A stretch of 64,000 bases of DNA. It comes from Bog-257 sp963805985 (GTDB lineage Bacteria > Acidobacteriota > Terriglobia > Terriglobales > Acidobacteriaceae). The notes under the pieces are model-generated. The model did not search any database. It saw nothing but the letters and a program-made list of their open reading frames with translations, and had not been told where the DNA came from. Both the position numbers and the translations under genes were made by a program. Where the stretch lies: the NCBI GenBank assembly GCA_963805985.1, contig CAWDWG010000009.1, forward strand, positions 682,001-746,000, written 5' to 3'. Below, piece by piece: positions 45,227-53,869 of this stretch. Position 1 is the stretch's first letter; each line of letters opens with the position of its first letter.

Positions 45227-46783
45227 CTAGACCGCGACCATCGGAGCTTTCGCGAGCTGAAGCTTTTCCGCAACCGCTTCCGCTTCAGGGAACGCCATAC
45301 AGTCGACAAACCGGTCCTGGAAGTTGGGATCGGCGGCAAGGCTGATGTGTTCGATGATGTTCAGCACGTCAAAGTCGTTTGCGCCAATCAGCATTTTGGC
45401 GCCGCGCAGGGCGGTATTGCCGGACGGAATCAGGCGATCCGCGGAGGCCTCCAACAGGCCGATCCGCACTGCGCTTTCGGCACGAACGTAATTGCCAAAG
45501 GCGCCCGCCAGGTAGATCTCCTCCACATCATCGATAGCTGCGCCCCAGTGGTCGAGAAGAATACGCATGCCGGAAGCGATCGCCGCCTTCGCCAGTTGCA
45601 GCTCGCGAACATCGTTCTGCCACAACTTTACGATGCCAGCCAGCGGAAACTCCTTTGCGCCGCTGGTGAAGCGGCCGCGTGGGGCTATGATCCCGGCGTT
45701 CCGGCCGACGGCCACGGCATCGACCAGACCGCTGCCGCAGATACCGCGCGCTTCTACATCTCCGATGACGCTGCACTCCAGGCCTTCGTGATTTTGGAAA
45801 ACCCGGGAAATAGCGCCGGTTGCAGCCCGCATGCCCATCTTGATAGAACCGGCTTCAAAGGCTGTGCCGGCGGCGGTGGAAGCGCATAGAATGCGGTCGC
45901 GGTTGCCCAGCGAAATCTCGCCATTTGTGCCCAGATCGATCAGCGCGCGCAAACCGTCGCTCTTATGCAATTCCACCGCGACGATGCCCGCGAGGATATC
46001 GGAGCCGACAAAACCCCCGATGCAGGGCAGGAAGCGAATGGCGGCGGTATCGAGGAGCTGCCAGTGCAAGTCGTTCGCGCAAAAAAGCTGCTCACCGAGA
46101 CTAGGGGATGCGAACGGCACGTGAGACAGCGGCTCGGTATCGAGGCCGCAGAAGAGATGATGCATGACTGTGTTGCCGACCAATACAACCTCGACGATTT
46201 CGTCTTGCCGTCCGGAGGCCACGTCCAGAACCATGGCGCCCAGGAATTCGCGAATCACAGTGGTGAGCTCGCTGCTGTCGAATGCGAATCGCACACGGCT
46301 CATGACATCGGCACCGCGGACAGCCTGAGGATTGAGCGCCGTGCGGAAGCCGAGGAGCTTGCCGCTAAAGAGATCAAGCAGCTGGGCCACAATGGTCGTG
46401 GTGCCGAGATCGATGGCAACTGCCAGTCCCTGCCTTCGGGTTCGCTCCATCTGCGTGTCGTCGACCAATACCGACATTGTCCATTGTTCAATCTTCAACT
46501 TCATCGATGAGTCAGCGCGCAGGTAGCAGGCCATTCGCCAGCCATCCAGCAATTCCTCGCGGCTAAGCAGGGTTCGCTCTTCCGGGCTGGGCTCTGCGTG
46601 GCCTTCGAGGATTTGGACACGGCAGCCGCCGCATGTGCCAGTCCCGCCGCAGGGAAATTCCATGCCACGGCTGCTGAGCAGGTTCTGCAGAGGAGTCCCT
46701 CGGTCGACTTCAAGGACAGCGCCTATCGGCAGCAGTTCGATTCGGACTTTGTTGCCATTATTCGTGTTGATAGGACCGATCAT
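45227..46783 (-). CDS. ASKHA-type corrinoid activation protein with [2Fe-2S] domain
   Basis: This 518-residue protein reactivates corrinoid cofactors by ATP-dependent reduction of Co(II) to Co(I). The N-terminal ferredoxin-like domain has C45, C51, C54 and C86. The C-terminal part (from about 115: 'AVAIDLGTTTIVAQLLDL', 'LVGNTVMHHLFCG', 'ALIDLGTNGEISLGN', 'EIYLAGAFGNYVRAESA') is the DUF4445/RACo ATPase-like domain. Situated next to mtaB and mtaC, it probably serves the methanol corrinoid protein. The paralogue at 54766-56631 would serve the CODH/ACS corrinoid protein. Confidence 0.88.
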   Translation of the reverse strand: MIGPINTNNGNKVRIELLPIGAVLEVDRGTPLQNLLSSRGMEFPCGGTGTCGGCRVQILEGHAEPSPEERTLLSREELLDGWRMACYLRADSSMKLKIEQWTMSVLVDDTQMERTRRQGLAVAIDLGTTTIVAQLLDLFSGKLLGFRTALNPQAVRGADVMSRVRFAFDSSELTTVIREFLGAMVLDVASGRQDEIVEVVLVGNTVMHHLFCGLDTEPLSHVPFASPSLGEQLFCANDLHWQLLDTAAIRFLPCIGGFVGSDILAGIVAVELHKSDGLRALIDLGTNGEISLGNRDRILCASTAAGTAFEAGSIKMGMRAATGAISRVFQNHEGLECSVIGDVEARGICGSGLVDAVAVGRNAGIIAPRGRFTSGAKEFPLAGIVKLWQNDVRELQLAKAAIASGMRILLDHWGAAIDDVEEIYLAGAFGNYVRAESAVRIGLLEASADRLIPSGNTALRGAKMLIGANDFDVLNIIEHISLAADPNFQDRFVDCMAFPEAEAVAEKLQLAKAPMVAV

Positions 46784-46814
46784 GGTTTGACCAGGCTTCC
46801 GTTAAGTACTTTCT

Positions 46815-46860
46815 ATAAAAAATCAGCAGCATGTGCGACATCGGTGCACACATGCTGCTG
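46815..46860 (-). terminator. Strong terminator after mtaB
   Basis: A perfect 12-bp stem (46824-46835/46849-46860, CAGCAGCATGTG/CACATGCTGCTG) with a 13-base loop is followed on the - strand by ATTTTTTATAG. It lies between mtaB and the activator gene, so transcription of the activator must depend on read-through or another promoter in the last 30 bases. Confidence 0.88.
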
Positions 46861-46902
46861 TGATGAAGAGCACATTACACCTGCCAAAGCGGGCGTTGTG
46901 CG

Positions 46903-46929
46903 CTGCGTTGCCGGTACGCGGCAACGCAG
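46903..46929. other. Perfect hairpin in the mtaB 3' region
   Basis: A 10-bp perfect stem (46903-46912/46920-46929, CTGCGTTGCC/GGCAACGCAG) with a 7-base loop lies about 20 bases after the mtaB stop and before the true terminator. It has no T-tract. It may stabilise the mRNA end. Confidence 0.6.
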
Positions 46930-46950
46930 TGGCGTGTTAACCCGGTTGGA

Positions 46951-48366
46951 CTACTTTGCGATTGCGTGGACCTGGAGACCGTAGCACTCCGGATCGAACA
47001 GATGACCCATCGAAGCAACGATTTCTTCGGCCAGTTCATTCTCATCCTTTGGCAGAGTGCCAAACTCCTTATGTAGCCGTTCCAGCCACTGGAGTTCCTT
47101 CTTGCCCAGAACGAGATCTTTCTTGTCGACTGCGGCTTGAATGATATCGATCGCAGCCTGACCGGCGGCGACGGTGCGAGCGTAGTCCGTGTCCTTGGCG
47201 ACGATGGCCTTGGCGATGTTGAAGACCGACTCGGGCGTCAGAATGGTGCCGATGGCACTGACGTTCTTGTCAGACTCAACCATCCAGGACTGATAGATGA
47301 GGCCCTGCTTGTGCTGATTGGCAAGGTTCATCAACTTGCAGTCATAAGCCAACAGCTCGGTGTACGCCTCGGGAGCATTGCCGGAGAGCAGACGGACATT
47401 CTGCACCGACTCATTGCTCCAGAGATCGCACATGCTGGCTGAGATGTTGCCCACATGGCTGAAGTGCGCGCAGGTTGCCGACTTGCCTTCCTGCGAGATG
47501 GGGATGCCGCTGACCGCCTTCACGATTGGGTTTTCATAGCCGCAATCCTTCGACGGACCCTTGGCGCCGTTCTCAGCTGCTTTGAGGGTGCGGGCGCCGG
47601 CCATGGCTCGATCCACGGCAGCGACCACGTCCGGTAGCAGCTTTTGATACGCCAGGACCATGGAGGTGTTGGCGAAGCCGCAAGCGGTGTCGCCGGCGGA
47701 AACGGTGTGGCCGCTCTTCTCGCACTTCTCTGAGATCTGGCTCCACAGCCACTTCATGTCATGGCAGGACAGAACAGCGATACCGAACACGATGGCGTGG
47801 ATATCGCCGAACATCAAGCCTTCGTCGTGAACCTCTTTGCCACCGATGGACTCGATGGACATAAGGTCGGCTTTCGCCTCAATGCAGAGATCGAAGGAGC
47901 GATTCAGCTTCTCCCACAGCTCGCCATGGCGCATAACGGGTTTTACGCCCTTGACGCCAGCCGGGCCGCGAATGTCAGCCGGGGTGCAGCGGCAAGCGCC
48001 CTTCAACCCGTACTTCTCGTAATTCTGTTTCAGGTGCCGTTCCAGCAGAGCGGTGATTTCAGCACCCCACTCCGGAGTCAAGGTCATCTGAGGAAGCTGT
48101 TCGAATTCCAGAACAATGCCCGGCACCTTCATGGCGACGGCACGTTTCAGGATGTTGGTGGCCATTTCTTCGTAATGGGCGATCACCGCCGGCCAAGTGG
48201 CCTTGGTGATTTCCATCGTAGGCAGAGTGAAGTTGACCTCTGGAAATACGGTTCCATTTCCGATGGTGAGATCAAAGCCGCAATGAACCGGCTTGGGAGC
48301 ATATCCAAACAGCAGTTCCTGCGGGCTCTTTACCGCGAGAGTACGGAAGATGTATTCCTTGCTCAT
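46951..48366 (-). CDS. mtaB: Methanol:corrinoid methyltransferase
   Basis: MtaB moves the methyl group of methanol to the Co(I) corrinoid of MtaC. The 471 residues align by eye with MtaB of Methanosarcina: 'SIESIGGKEV' (E172), 'TVSAGDTACGFANTSM' (C229), 'GPSKDCGYENPIVKAVSGIPI' (C275) and 'GKSATCAH'. E172, C229 and C275 correspond to the three zinc ligands. The start overlaps the mtaC stop (ATGA). No amber or other recoded codon is present, unlike the methylamine enzymes. mtaA is not in the window, so the methyl group may go to another acceptor, as in acetogens. Confidence 0.92.
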   Translation of the reverse strand: MSKEYIFRTLAVKSPQELLFGYAPKPVHCGFDLTIGNGTVFPEVNFTLPTMEITKATWPAVIAHYEEMATNILKRAVAMKVPGIVLEFEQLPQMTLTPEWGAEITALLERHLKQNYEKYGLKGACRCTPADIRGPAGVKGVKPVMRHGELWEKLNRSFDLCIEAKADLMSIESIGGKEVHDEGLMFGDIHAIVFGIAVLSCHDMKWLWSQISEKCEKSGHTVSAGDTACGFANTSMVLAYQKLLPDVVAAVDRAMAGARTLKAAENGAKGPSKDCGYENPIVKAVSGIPISQEGKSATCAHFSHVGNISASMCDLWSNESVQNVRLLSGNAPEAYTELLAYDCKLMNLANQHKQGLIYQSWMVESDKNVSAIGTILTPESVFNIAKAIVAKDTDYARTVAAGQAAIDIIQAAVDKKDLVLGKKELQWLERLHKEFGTLPKDENELAEEIVASMGHLFDPECYGLQVHAIAK

Positions 48367-49076
48367 TTGGTCCCCTTTCCTGCACCTGCGAGGCCGGCCA
48401 AAGTCTTCTCGCCCTTTTCTGCGTACTGCGCGTGGACCTTCTGGCTTACCATGATGTCGCGCGCAATCGCCGCGGCGCCGGAAGCGGAGTCGCTGTAGGC
48501 ATCGGCACCGATTTCCTCGCAGTATGCCGTGCTGATGGGAGCGCCGCCGACCATGACCTTCACCTTGTCGCGAAGGCCTGCGGCCGTGAGCGCTTCGATG
48601 GTGGTCTTCATCTTCGGCATGGTTACCGTCAGCATCGCGGACATGGCCACGATGTCGGCGTGCTTCGTCTTCACGGCCTCGACAAACGCTTCCGGTTTCA
48701 CGTCTGCGCCCAGGTCCGTAACTTCGAATCCAGCGCCTTCCAGCATGGCGCCAACCAGGTTCTTGCCGATGTCGTGCAAGTCACCCTGGATGGTGCCGAT
48801 CACCACCCGGCCGGTGGGTTGCACACCCTGCGCCGCCATCAAGGGACGGATCAGGTCGAATGCGCCGCGCATAGCTCTACCCGACAAAAGCAGTTCGGGT
48901 ACGAAATACTCCTCTTCTTCGAAGAGCTTTCCGACCTCGTCCATTGCGGGAATCATGTGATTTTGTATGAGATCCAAGGGCTTGGCTCCCTCAGCGAGAG
49001 CCGCCTTTGTGACCTCAACTGCTTTCTTGGCGTCGCCCTCGACGATCGCCTTATCTAGCTGTTTCAGGTCTGTCAT
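48363..49076 (-). CDS. mtaC: Methanol-specific corrinoid protein
   Basis: This 237-residue protein carries the corrinoid that shuttles methyl groups from MtaB. It has a helical cap domain (residues 1-85, 'AVEVTKAALAEG') and a Rossmann-like B12 domain with the base-off motif DLHDIG (H101 as lower ligand), then 'SAMLTVTMPKMKTTIEAL' and 'VMVGGAPIS'. It is the first gene of the mtaC-mtaB transcript. The family also includes corrinoid proteins of methylamine systems; the partner mtaB fixes the assignment. Confidence 0.92.
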   Translation of the reverse strand: MTDLKQLDKAIVEGDAKKAVEVTKAALAEGAKPLDLIQNHMIPAMDEVGKLFEEEEYFVPELLLSGRAMRGAFDLIRPLMAAQGVQPTGRVVIGTIQGDLHDIGKNLVGAMLEGAGFEVTDLGADVKPEAFVEAVKTKHADIVAMSAMLTVTMPKMKTTIEALTAAGLRDKVKVMVGGAPISTAYCEEIGADAYSDSASGAAAIARDIMVSQKVHAQYAEKGEKTLAGLAGAGKGTK

Positions 49077-49446
49077 GAGTACACGTTCTCCATGATTTGA
49101 GTAAGAGTTGAATCGGTGGTTTTGAATGCAATGACAACAGAAGAGATGGGAAAAGCTTGAGGAAGTGGAGCGACCGAGAACCGAGCAGCCAGCTCAACAT
49201 TCATCATATGATAGGCTCAGCATCACGATCTTCCAGCTTTGCTATCTCCAAGTCAACGAAGATTTATGCGACGCAGCATAATCTTGGTCCTGAATTCCCG
49301 ATTCTGGAAAAGCGATCGCATTTCGTTACCAAAACACAGCTAGATTTCGTACGCTACCTGGCATGAAATCGGCAGACCTCTTGCCGGCAATTTGGAGGGT
49401 TTTGCCTGATCTTACGCAGCGTTCTTCGGAGTGTCGGTGAGGCGCA
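49077..49446 (-). promoter_or_regulatory. Upstream region of mtaCB with palindromes
   Basis: This 370-base non-coding stretch separates cobQ from mtaC and should contain the mtaCB promoter. It is more AT-rich than its surroundings. Two inverted repeats stand out: ATCATATGAT at 49203-49212 and TTATGC-N6-GCATAA at 49264-49281. Either could bind a regulator of methanol use. I could not recognise a cobalamin riboswitch here. Confidence 0.35.
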
Positions 49447-50856
49447 TCACTTGAGGAAGAGACATTGGAATTTCTCAGCATCTACCCAGCGTTCGAACCA
49501 GTCAGCGAGGCGGTCGTAGAGTTGATCACGGTCCACCGGTTCTGGCGGACGGAAGCCAAAGCAATCCTCTACCACATCCGGATTCTCCAATGCGCCGTGC
49601 AAGTAAGTGCCGCAGCAACGGCCATGGCGAATCCCTTCCGCGCGTCCGTCAATCCAGGCGAAAGGTTCGGCATTTTCCGGACGCGCCGTCTCGCCCATAT
49701 GGATTTCGTATGCCGGGAAACTGTGGCCCGCTGGAGTCGAGGCGGTGACACACTGCGTGACTTTTGTCGCCTGCAATGTTGTGCGCACGGGCAGCATTCC
49801 CAGCCCGGCGACGGAAGACTTATCGGATTCGACGTGATAGGGATCATCAATGTTTTCGCCCAGCATCTGATATCCACCACAGACGCCCAGTATCCGGGCC
49901 CCGCCCTGGTATTGCTCCCGCAGCCACACGTCGAATTGAAGCGCTCGCATCCATTCCAGATCGGCGACGGTGTTCTTGCTGCCGGGCAGAATCACAACGT
50001 CGAATTGCCGCCGGACCGGCCGCTGAATCCACAACGCCTGTGTCAGAGAACGGCAGTCGGTGTGGTTGGAAACATGCGGAAACTGAACGATGGCAATCGA
50101 TGCGGCGCCCTCCGCTGAAGGCTGCCAGTGCTCGAGGGCGACGCTGTCTTCTTCATCCAGCGGCAAGTCGGAAATGTGCGGAAAGACGCCAATACAAGGC
50201 TTCGCAGTTTTTGTTTCGAGGATGTCGACGGCGTCGGCAAAGAGCGCCGGATCGCCACGAAAACGATTCACCGCGAAAGCCTTCACCAGCGCAGCTTCTT
50301 CACGATCCAACAAAGCAATGGTCCCGTAGACGGATGCGAAGACTCCGCCACGATCCACATCGGCCACGAGCAACACTGGAATATTGAGGTGCTGCGCAAG
50401 GCCCATATTCACCAGGTCCATGCTGCGGAGATTCAGTTCCGCGATGCTGCCCGCACCTTCGACCACGATGAAGTCGTAGTCGGAAGAGAGGCGCGCATAG
50501 CTTTCGCAGACCTTCTTCAGCAGAACGTCATATTGCCGGTAGTAATCCTGAGCGCTCAGGTTTTGCCACACCTGGCCCTGCACAATCACCTGGCTGGTAG
50601 CGTCGGCCGAGGGTTTCAGCAGAATCGGATTCATGTCCGGCGTGGGCGACAGGCCGCAAGCTTGCGCCTGGGCCACTTGCGCGCGTCCGATCTCGCCGCC
50701 CTCTGGGCAAGGAAAGGAGTTGTTCGACATGTTCTGGGCTTTGAAGGGAGCGACGCGAATACCCTTGCGATAAAGCGAACGACAGATCGCCGTGGCCATC
50801 CAACTCTTGCCGACGTGGGAGGCCGTTCCCCCGATCATCAGGGCACGCGCAGGCAT
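49447..50856 (-). CDS. cobQ: Cobyric acid synthase
   Basis: CobQ (CbiP) amidates the b, d, e and g side chains of adenosylcobyrinic acid diamide. The 469 residues show the N-terminal ATP domain ('ALMIGGTASHVGKSWMATAI', 'VEGAGSIAELNLR', 'VADVDRGGVFASVYGT') and the C-terminal glutamine amidotransferase domain with nucleophile Cys in 'GVCGGYQMLG' and the His in 'GTYLHG'. It ends the cbiZ-cbiB-pduO-cobQ run. Confidence 0.97.
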   Translation of the reverse strand: MPARALMIGGTASHVGKSWMATAICRSLYRKGIRVAPFKAQNMSNNSFPCPEGGEIGRAQVAQAQACGLSPTPDMNPILLKPSADATSQVIVQGQVWQNLSAQDYYRQYDVLLKKVCESYARLSSDYDFIVVEGAGSIAELNLRSMDLVNMGLAQHLNIPVLLVADVDRGGVFASVYGTIALLDREEAALVKAFAVNRFRGDPALFADAVDILETKTAKPCIGVFPHISDLPLDEEDSVALEHWQPSAEGAASIAIVQFPHVSNHTDCRSLTQALWIQRPVRRQFDVVILPGSKNTVADLEWMRALQFDVWLREQYQGGARILGVCGGYQMLGENIDDPYHVESDKSSVAGLGMLPVRTTLQATKVTQCVTASTPAGHSFPAYEIHMGETARPENAEPFAWIDGRAEGIRHGRCCGTYLHGALENPDVVEDCFGFRPPEPVDRDQLYDRLADWFERWVDAEKFQCLFLK

Positions 50857-50907
50857 AGGGTCAGCTCATCGGATGGTGCAACACATGAGGAAAGCGTCGG
50901 CCGCAAC

Positions 50908-51489
50908 TCACCATGCTCGTGACCAGCGCGGGCCGGTCTTGGCATTCGCCTCGCGCAGGGATCCGCTGACCCCGGCTTCCAGCTCGAGCTTGCGTCCGAA
51001 TAGCCAAAGCAAATCGGAAAGACGATTCAGGTAGGGAAGCACGTCGCTCTCGACTTCTTCACCGCTCTCGATCAGCCGCACCACACAGCGCTCAGCGCGG
51101 CGGCAAACCGTTCGGGCAACGTCGTAAGCGGCCCCTGCCGTGTGCTCGCCAGGAATCGACCAGTCCGAAAGCATTCCCGCGATAGCCTCAAGTTCATGCA
51201 CCTGAGCGGTGAGTGCGTCGACCATCGCAGAGTTCAACGGCGCCTCTCCTTTGCGACTCTGCGGCGGCGTGGCCAGAGCGGAACCCACTTTGAACAACTC
51301 GCGTTGGATCAGCTTGGTGCGCTCGCGCAAGTCCGCATCCTCAGTTATGGAACGGGCGAACCCCATCACCGAGTTCAATTCATCCACCGTGCCGTAGGCC
51401 TCGACCCGGATGGAAGACTTCATGACGCGAGTCCCACCCGTGAGACTGGTGGAGCCGTTGTCGCCTTTCTTGGTGGCAATGCTGCTCAT
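50908..51489 (-). CDS. PduO-type cob(I)alamin adenosyltransferase
   Basis: This 193-residue enzyme transfers the adenosyl group of ATP to Co(I) corrinoids. Motifs: 'TKKGDNGSTSLTGGTRVMKSSIRVEAYGTVDELNS' (ATP-binding N terminus, shown here in continuous order but best read as two blocks), 'DWSIPGEHTAGAAYDVARTVCRRAER' and 'LPYLNRLSDLLWLF'. It acts just before or after CobQ in the corrinoid route. The gap of 51 bases to cobQ and 62 to cbiB fits one operon. Confidence 0.95.
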   Translation of the reverse strand: MSSIATKKGDNGSTSLTGGTRVMKSSIRVEAYGTVDELNSVMGFARSITEDADLRERTKLIQRELFKVGSALATPPQSRKGEAPLNSAMVDALTAQVHELEAIAGMLSDWSIPGEHTAGAAYDVARTVCRRAERCVVRLIESGEEVESDVLPYLNRLSDLLWLFGRKLELEAGVSGSLREANAKTGPRWSRAW

Positions 51490-51551
51490 GATGATTCCTT
51501 TGTCATGCGCATGGCCCGCGCTTTTGAACGTGAGGCCATGACAGTTGAACT

Positions 51552-52523
51552 TCAGTGTATTGCGGTGATGGCCACAACCGCCAGCGCCGTCGCCAACAAA
51601 GCCGTCACGGTTACCAGCACCGAGGCGCGACGCATGTCGCCGTCATCGCCCGCAGGCGGGTCGGACGAATCTCCCAGCCACAGCTCGGTTACTAATTCGC
51701 CGTGTCGCCAGATCTGCCCGATCAAACGGCGCTGAATTGCTCCGGCGGTCGCTGATTCGCTCCAGCCGGAGTTGGGACCGGGGATCAGCGCATGTTGCCG
51801 CCACCCAATCCGCAAGGCCTTCACTCCGGAATAGCCGCGCAGAACTCCGGCGCAGAGGGCGATCATGATCCAGTTGATTCGTGCCGGCAGCCAATTCATA
51901 AGATCGTCGAGGCGCGCGCCACACCATCCAAAACGCAAATATTGGGGCGTCTTGTATCCGACCATCGAGTCCATGGTGCTCACGACCTTGAAGAGCACGA
52001 TTCCCGGCAGTCCGGCAACCGCATACCAGAAGATGGGGCTGACAAAGCCATCGGCGAGATTCTCGCTGAGGCTTTCGATGGTGGCGCGGCGGCAGGCGGC
52101 AAGATCCATGCGATCCGTGTCACGCCCGACCAGCTTGGAGACTTCGCAATGCGCTTCCGGCAGATCTCCGCGGCGAACGGCGCGCTCGACCGCCCAGCCG
52201 TGCCGCAGCAGATCACGCAGCGCCAGCAGCGAGTAAATCACGAAAAGCTCGAGCCCCAGCGCAGCCCAGCGATTCCAATGTGCGAGGACGAGCAGCAGGC
52301 TGGACAATCCGCCGCACCAGAGAATAGCCAGCAGCAGAAACAAGAGTACCCCGCCAAGGTAGCCGTCGAGCCGGGCGGCGCGCAGCAGCTTTTCGAACCA
52401 CGCCAGTGTCCTGCCCACCAGACGGACCGGATGAGCAGGATAAACGGGATCGCCGAAGAGCAGATCCAGCGCCACCGCTCCCGCCAGCAGCGGCGCAGAA
52501 GGATGCAGGATGCTCAGATCCAC
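51552..52523 (-). CDS. cbiB: Adenosylcobinamide-phosphate synthase
   Basis: CbiB (CobD) is the membrane enzyme that attaches aminopropanol or its phosphate to adenosylcobyric acid. From GTG 52523 the protein has 323 residues with five or so membrane segments and the motifs 'ALDLLFGDPVYPAHPVRLVGR' and 'ESLSENLADGFVSPIFWYAVAGLPGIVLFKVVSTMDSMVGYK' (two parts). I chose the GTG, which overlaps the cbiZ stop by ten bases, because upstream codons lie inside cbiZ and look non-coding. Confidence 0.93.
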   Translation of the reverse strand: MDLSILHPSAPLLAGAVALDLLFGDPVYPAHPVRLVGRTLAWFEKLLRAARLDGYLGGVLLFLLLAILWCGGLSSLLLVLAHWNRWAALGLELFVIYSLLALRDLLRHGWAVERAVRRGDLPEAHCEVSKLVGRDTDRMDLAACRRATIESLSENLADGFVSPIFWYAVAGLPGIVLFKVVSTMDSMVGYKTPQYLRFGWCGARLDDLMNWLPARINWIMIALCAGVLRGYSGVKALRIGWRQHALIPGPNSGWSESATAGAIQRRLIGQIWRHGELVTELWLGDSSDPPAGDDGDMRRASVLVTVTALLATALAVVAITAIH

Positions 52524-53653
52524 TTCTTTGACCAGCCGAGCGCGATTGCTGCCAGAATGCAATGCTTCGGTTCTTGCACGTCGATGTCGGTGAGCCGGCT
52601 GTGAAACTCGGGCCACGCATCGGCGTGGCCGGCAAGGCTGGAGGCCAGGCATGCAGCTTGCTGGCGCAAAGCCTCCTGCGCAACACCGGGCGGGAAAACA
52701 CCGTAGCGGCAGCGATCCAGAATGCTGGCCATGGCGTAGGCGGCAGCCGAGACCAGGGGCTCGTACATCACCGCATTGCGATTTTTTCGTAGCAGTTCTA
52801 AATCGCTTTCGCTGAGATAGGGAGCGATCTCAGATTGCAACTGATCTTCCTTGACGCCGTAACGGCCCAGCGCGTGGAAAAGGCCGCGCGTATAGCTGAG
52901 TTCCAGGCCATTGTGCCAGCGCAGCGCTTCCAGCGTCGCATCGCGCACGGCCGTGCCAATATATTCTCCCAGCTTGGTCCCCGTGCCGGTATAGCGCCGG
53001 GGAATACTTCCGTCGAGCGGAGCGGCGATACAGAACTGATCGGTGGTGGTGCCCGTAGCCAGGTCCGGCGAGTATCGGCTGCGCACGGCCAGCTGATGCA
53101 AGGCTGCAGTTTTGGCTTCGGTCATGGTGCTGACCGCGCGCGACAATGCACCCTCAGTCACCGGACAGCTGAGCAGGAGTTCGAGGTTGGTCGTCCCCGT
53201 CTGGCCTACAGGTTCGGTTTGTCCCTGCGGTGTTTCGCGCCAGGTGGTGACATCGCCGGCGCAAGCGGCATTTCCCTGGACTCCAGCGGTAACGATGGCA
53301 GTGACGAAGACCTCGTCATCACCACGCTCGACGGTGGTCGCATAATTCATGTTGGCAGCCGTCCCCATGCTGGCTACCGCATCGCCGGGCAAATCCAACT
53401 CGCGACAAATTTCGGAATGGTAGTTTTCCAGGCCAAGTCTGGCCAGGCTGGCGGCGCGCTCGTTGTGTCCGGAACCTTCGCAGCTTTGATGATTCACCAG
53501 AAAGCGAATGCTCTCCGACTGACCTCCGTTGCAGGCCGATGTACTCAGCACACGATGGGGAATGAGCAACTCGGTGACCAGGAATCGTCCCGAGCGACGG
53601 ACGGAAAAAGCGCTCTTAGCGATCAGAGTTTCCCAGTGCATGTTCTTTGGCAT
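52514..53653 (-). CDS. cbiZ: Adenosylcobinamide amidohydrolase, CbiZ-like
   Basis: CbiZ cleaves the side chain of incomplete or foreign corrinoids so that they can be rebuilt as the preferred cobamide. The 379 residues contain the family features 'SMGTAANMNYATTVERGDDEVFVTAIVTAGVQGNAACAGD' (two blocks) and 'GTTTDQFCIAAPLDG'. The extra C-terminal 130 or so residues are helical. With cbiB, the adenosyltransferase and cobQ this forms a salvage and remodelling set; de novo ring-building genes are not in the window. Confidence 0.9.
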   Translation of the reverse strand: MPKNMHWETLIAKSAFSVRRSGRFLVTELLIPHRVLSTSACNGGQSESIRFLVNHQSCEGSGHNERAASLARLGLENYHSEICRELDLPGDAVASMGTAANMNYATTVERGDDEVFVTAIVTAGVQGNAACAGDVTTWRETPQGQTEPVGQTGTTNLELLLSCPVTEGALSRAVSTMTEAKTAALHQLAVRSRYSPDLATGTTTDQFCIAAPLDGSIPRRYTGTGTKLGEYIGTAVRDATLEALRWHNGLELSYTRGLFHALGRYGVKEDQLQSEIAPYLSESDLELLRKNRNAVMYEPLVSAAAYAMASILDRCRYGVFPPGVAQEALRQQAACLASSLAGHADAWPEFHSRLTDIDVQEPKHCILAAIALGWSKKWI

Positions 53654-53869
53654 TGTATGTCGTCACAGGTTTTGCGAGTTGACCTGCTGACCTCGGTGGG
53701 CAACGCTGCAGCAGGGGTGGGCAGCAGCCTTCTTTGCGGCACCCACGTGACAGGAAAACGACCAGCGGCTGGGTTCGGCAACCGCCGGTCAGTCAGGAGA
53801 TCGAAGAATCTTCGTCAGCACACTGTCTTTGTTTATGAGCCGGTGCTACGCACAAGACGGCTGTCTCGC
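53654..53869 (-). other. Gap between the homocysteine-methyltransferase-like gene and cbiZ
   Basis: This 216-base gap separates the CODH/ACS operon from the corrinoid genes on the same strand. I looked for a cobalamin riboswitch because of the downstream genes, but the B12-box consensus is not convincingly present. GC-rich complementary segments exist (for example GTGGG and CCCAC near 53715-53750) without a T-tract. Confidence 0.35.

Noticed and set aside
46951..48366. Methylamine (pyrrolysine-type) methyltransferase
   Set aside because: There is no in-frame amber codon, and the zinc-ligand motifs and overall sequence follow MtaB.
53654..53869. Cobalamin riboswitch before cbiZ
   Set aside because: Expected from the downstream genes, but I could not match the B12 box or the aptamer core in either orientation. 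A covariance-model search would decide.
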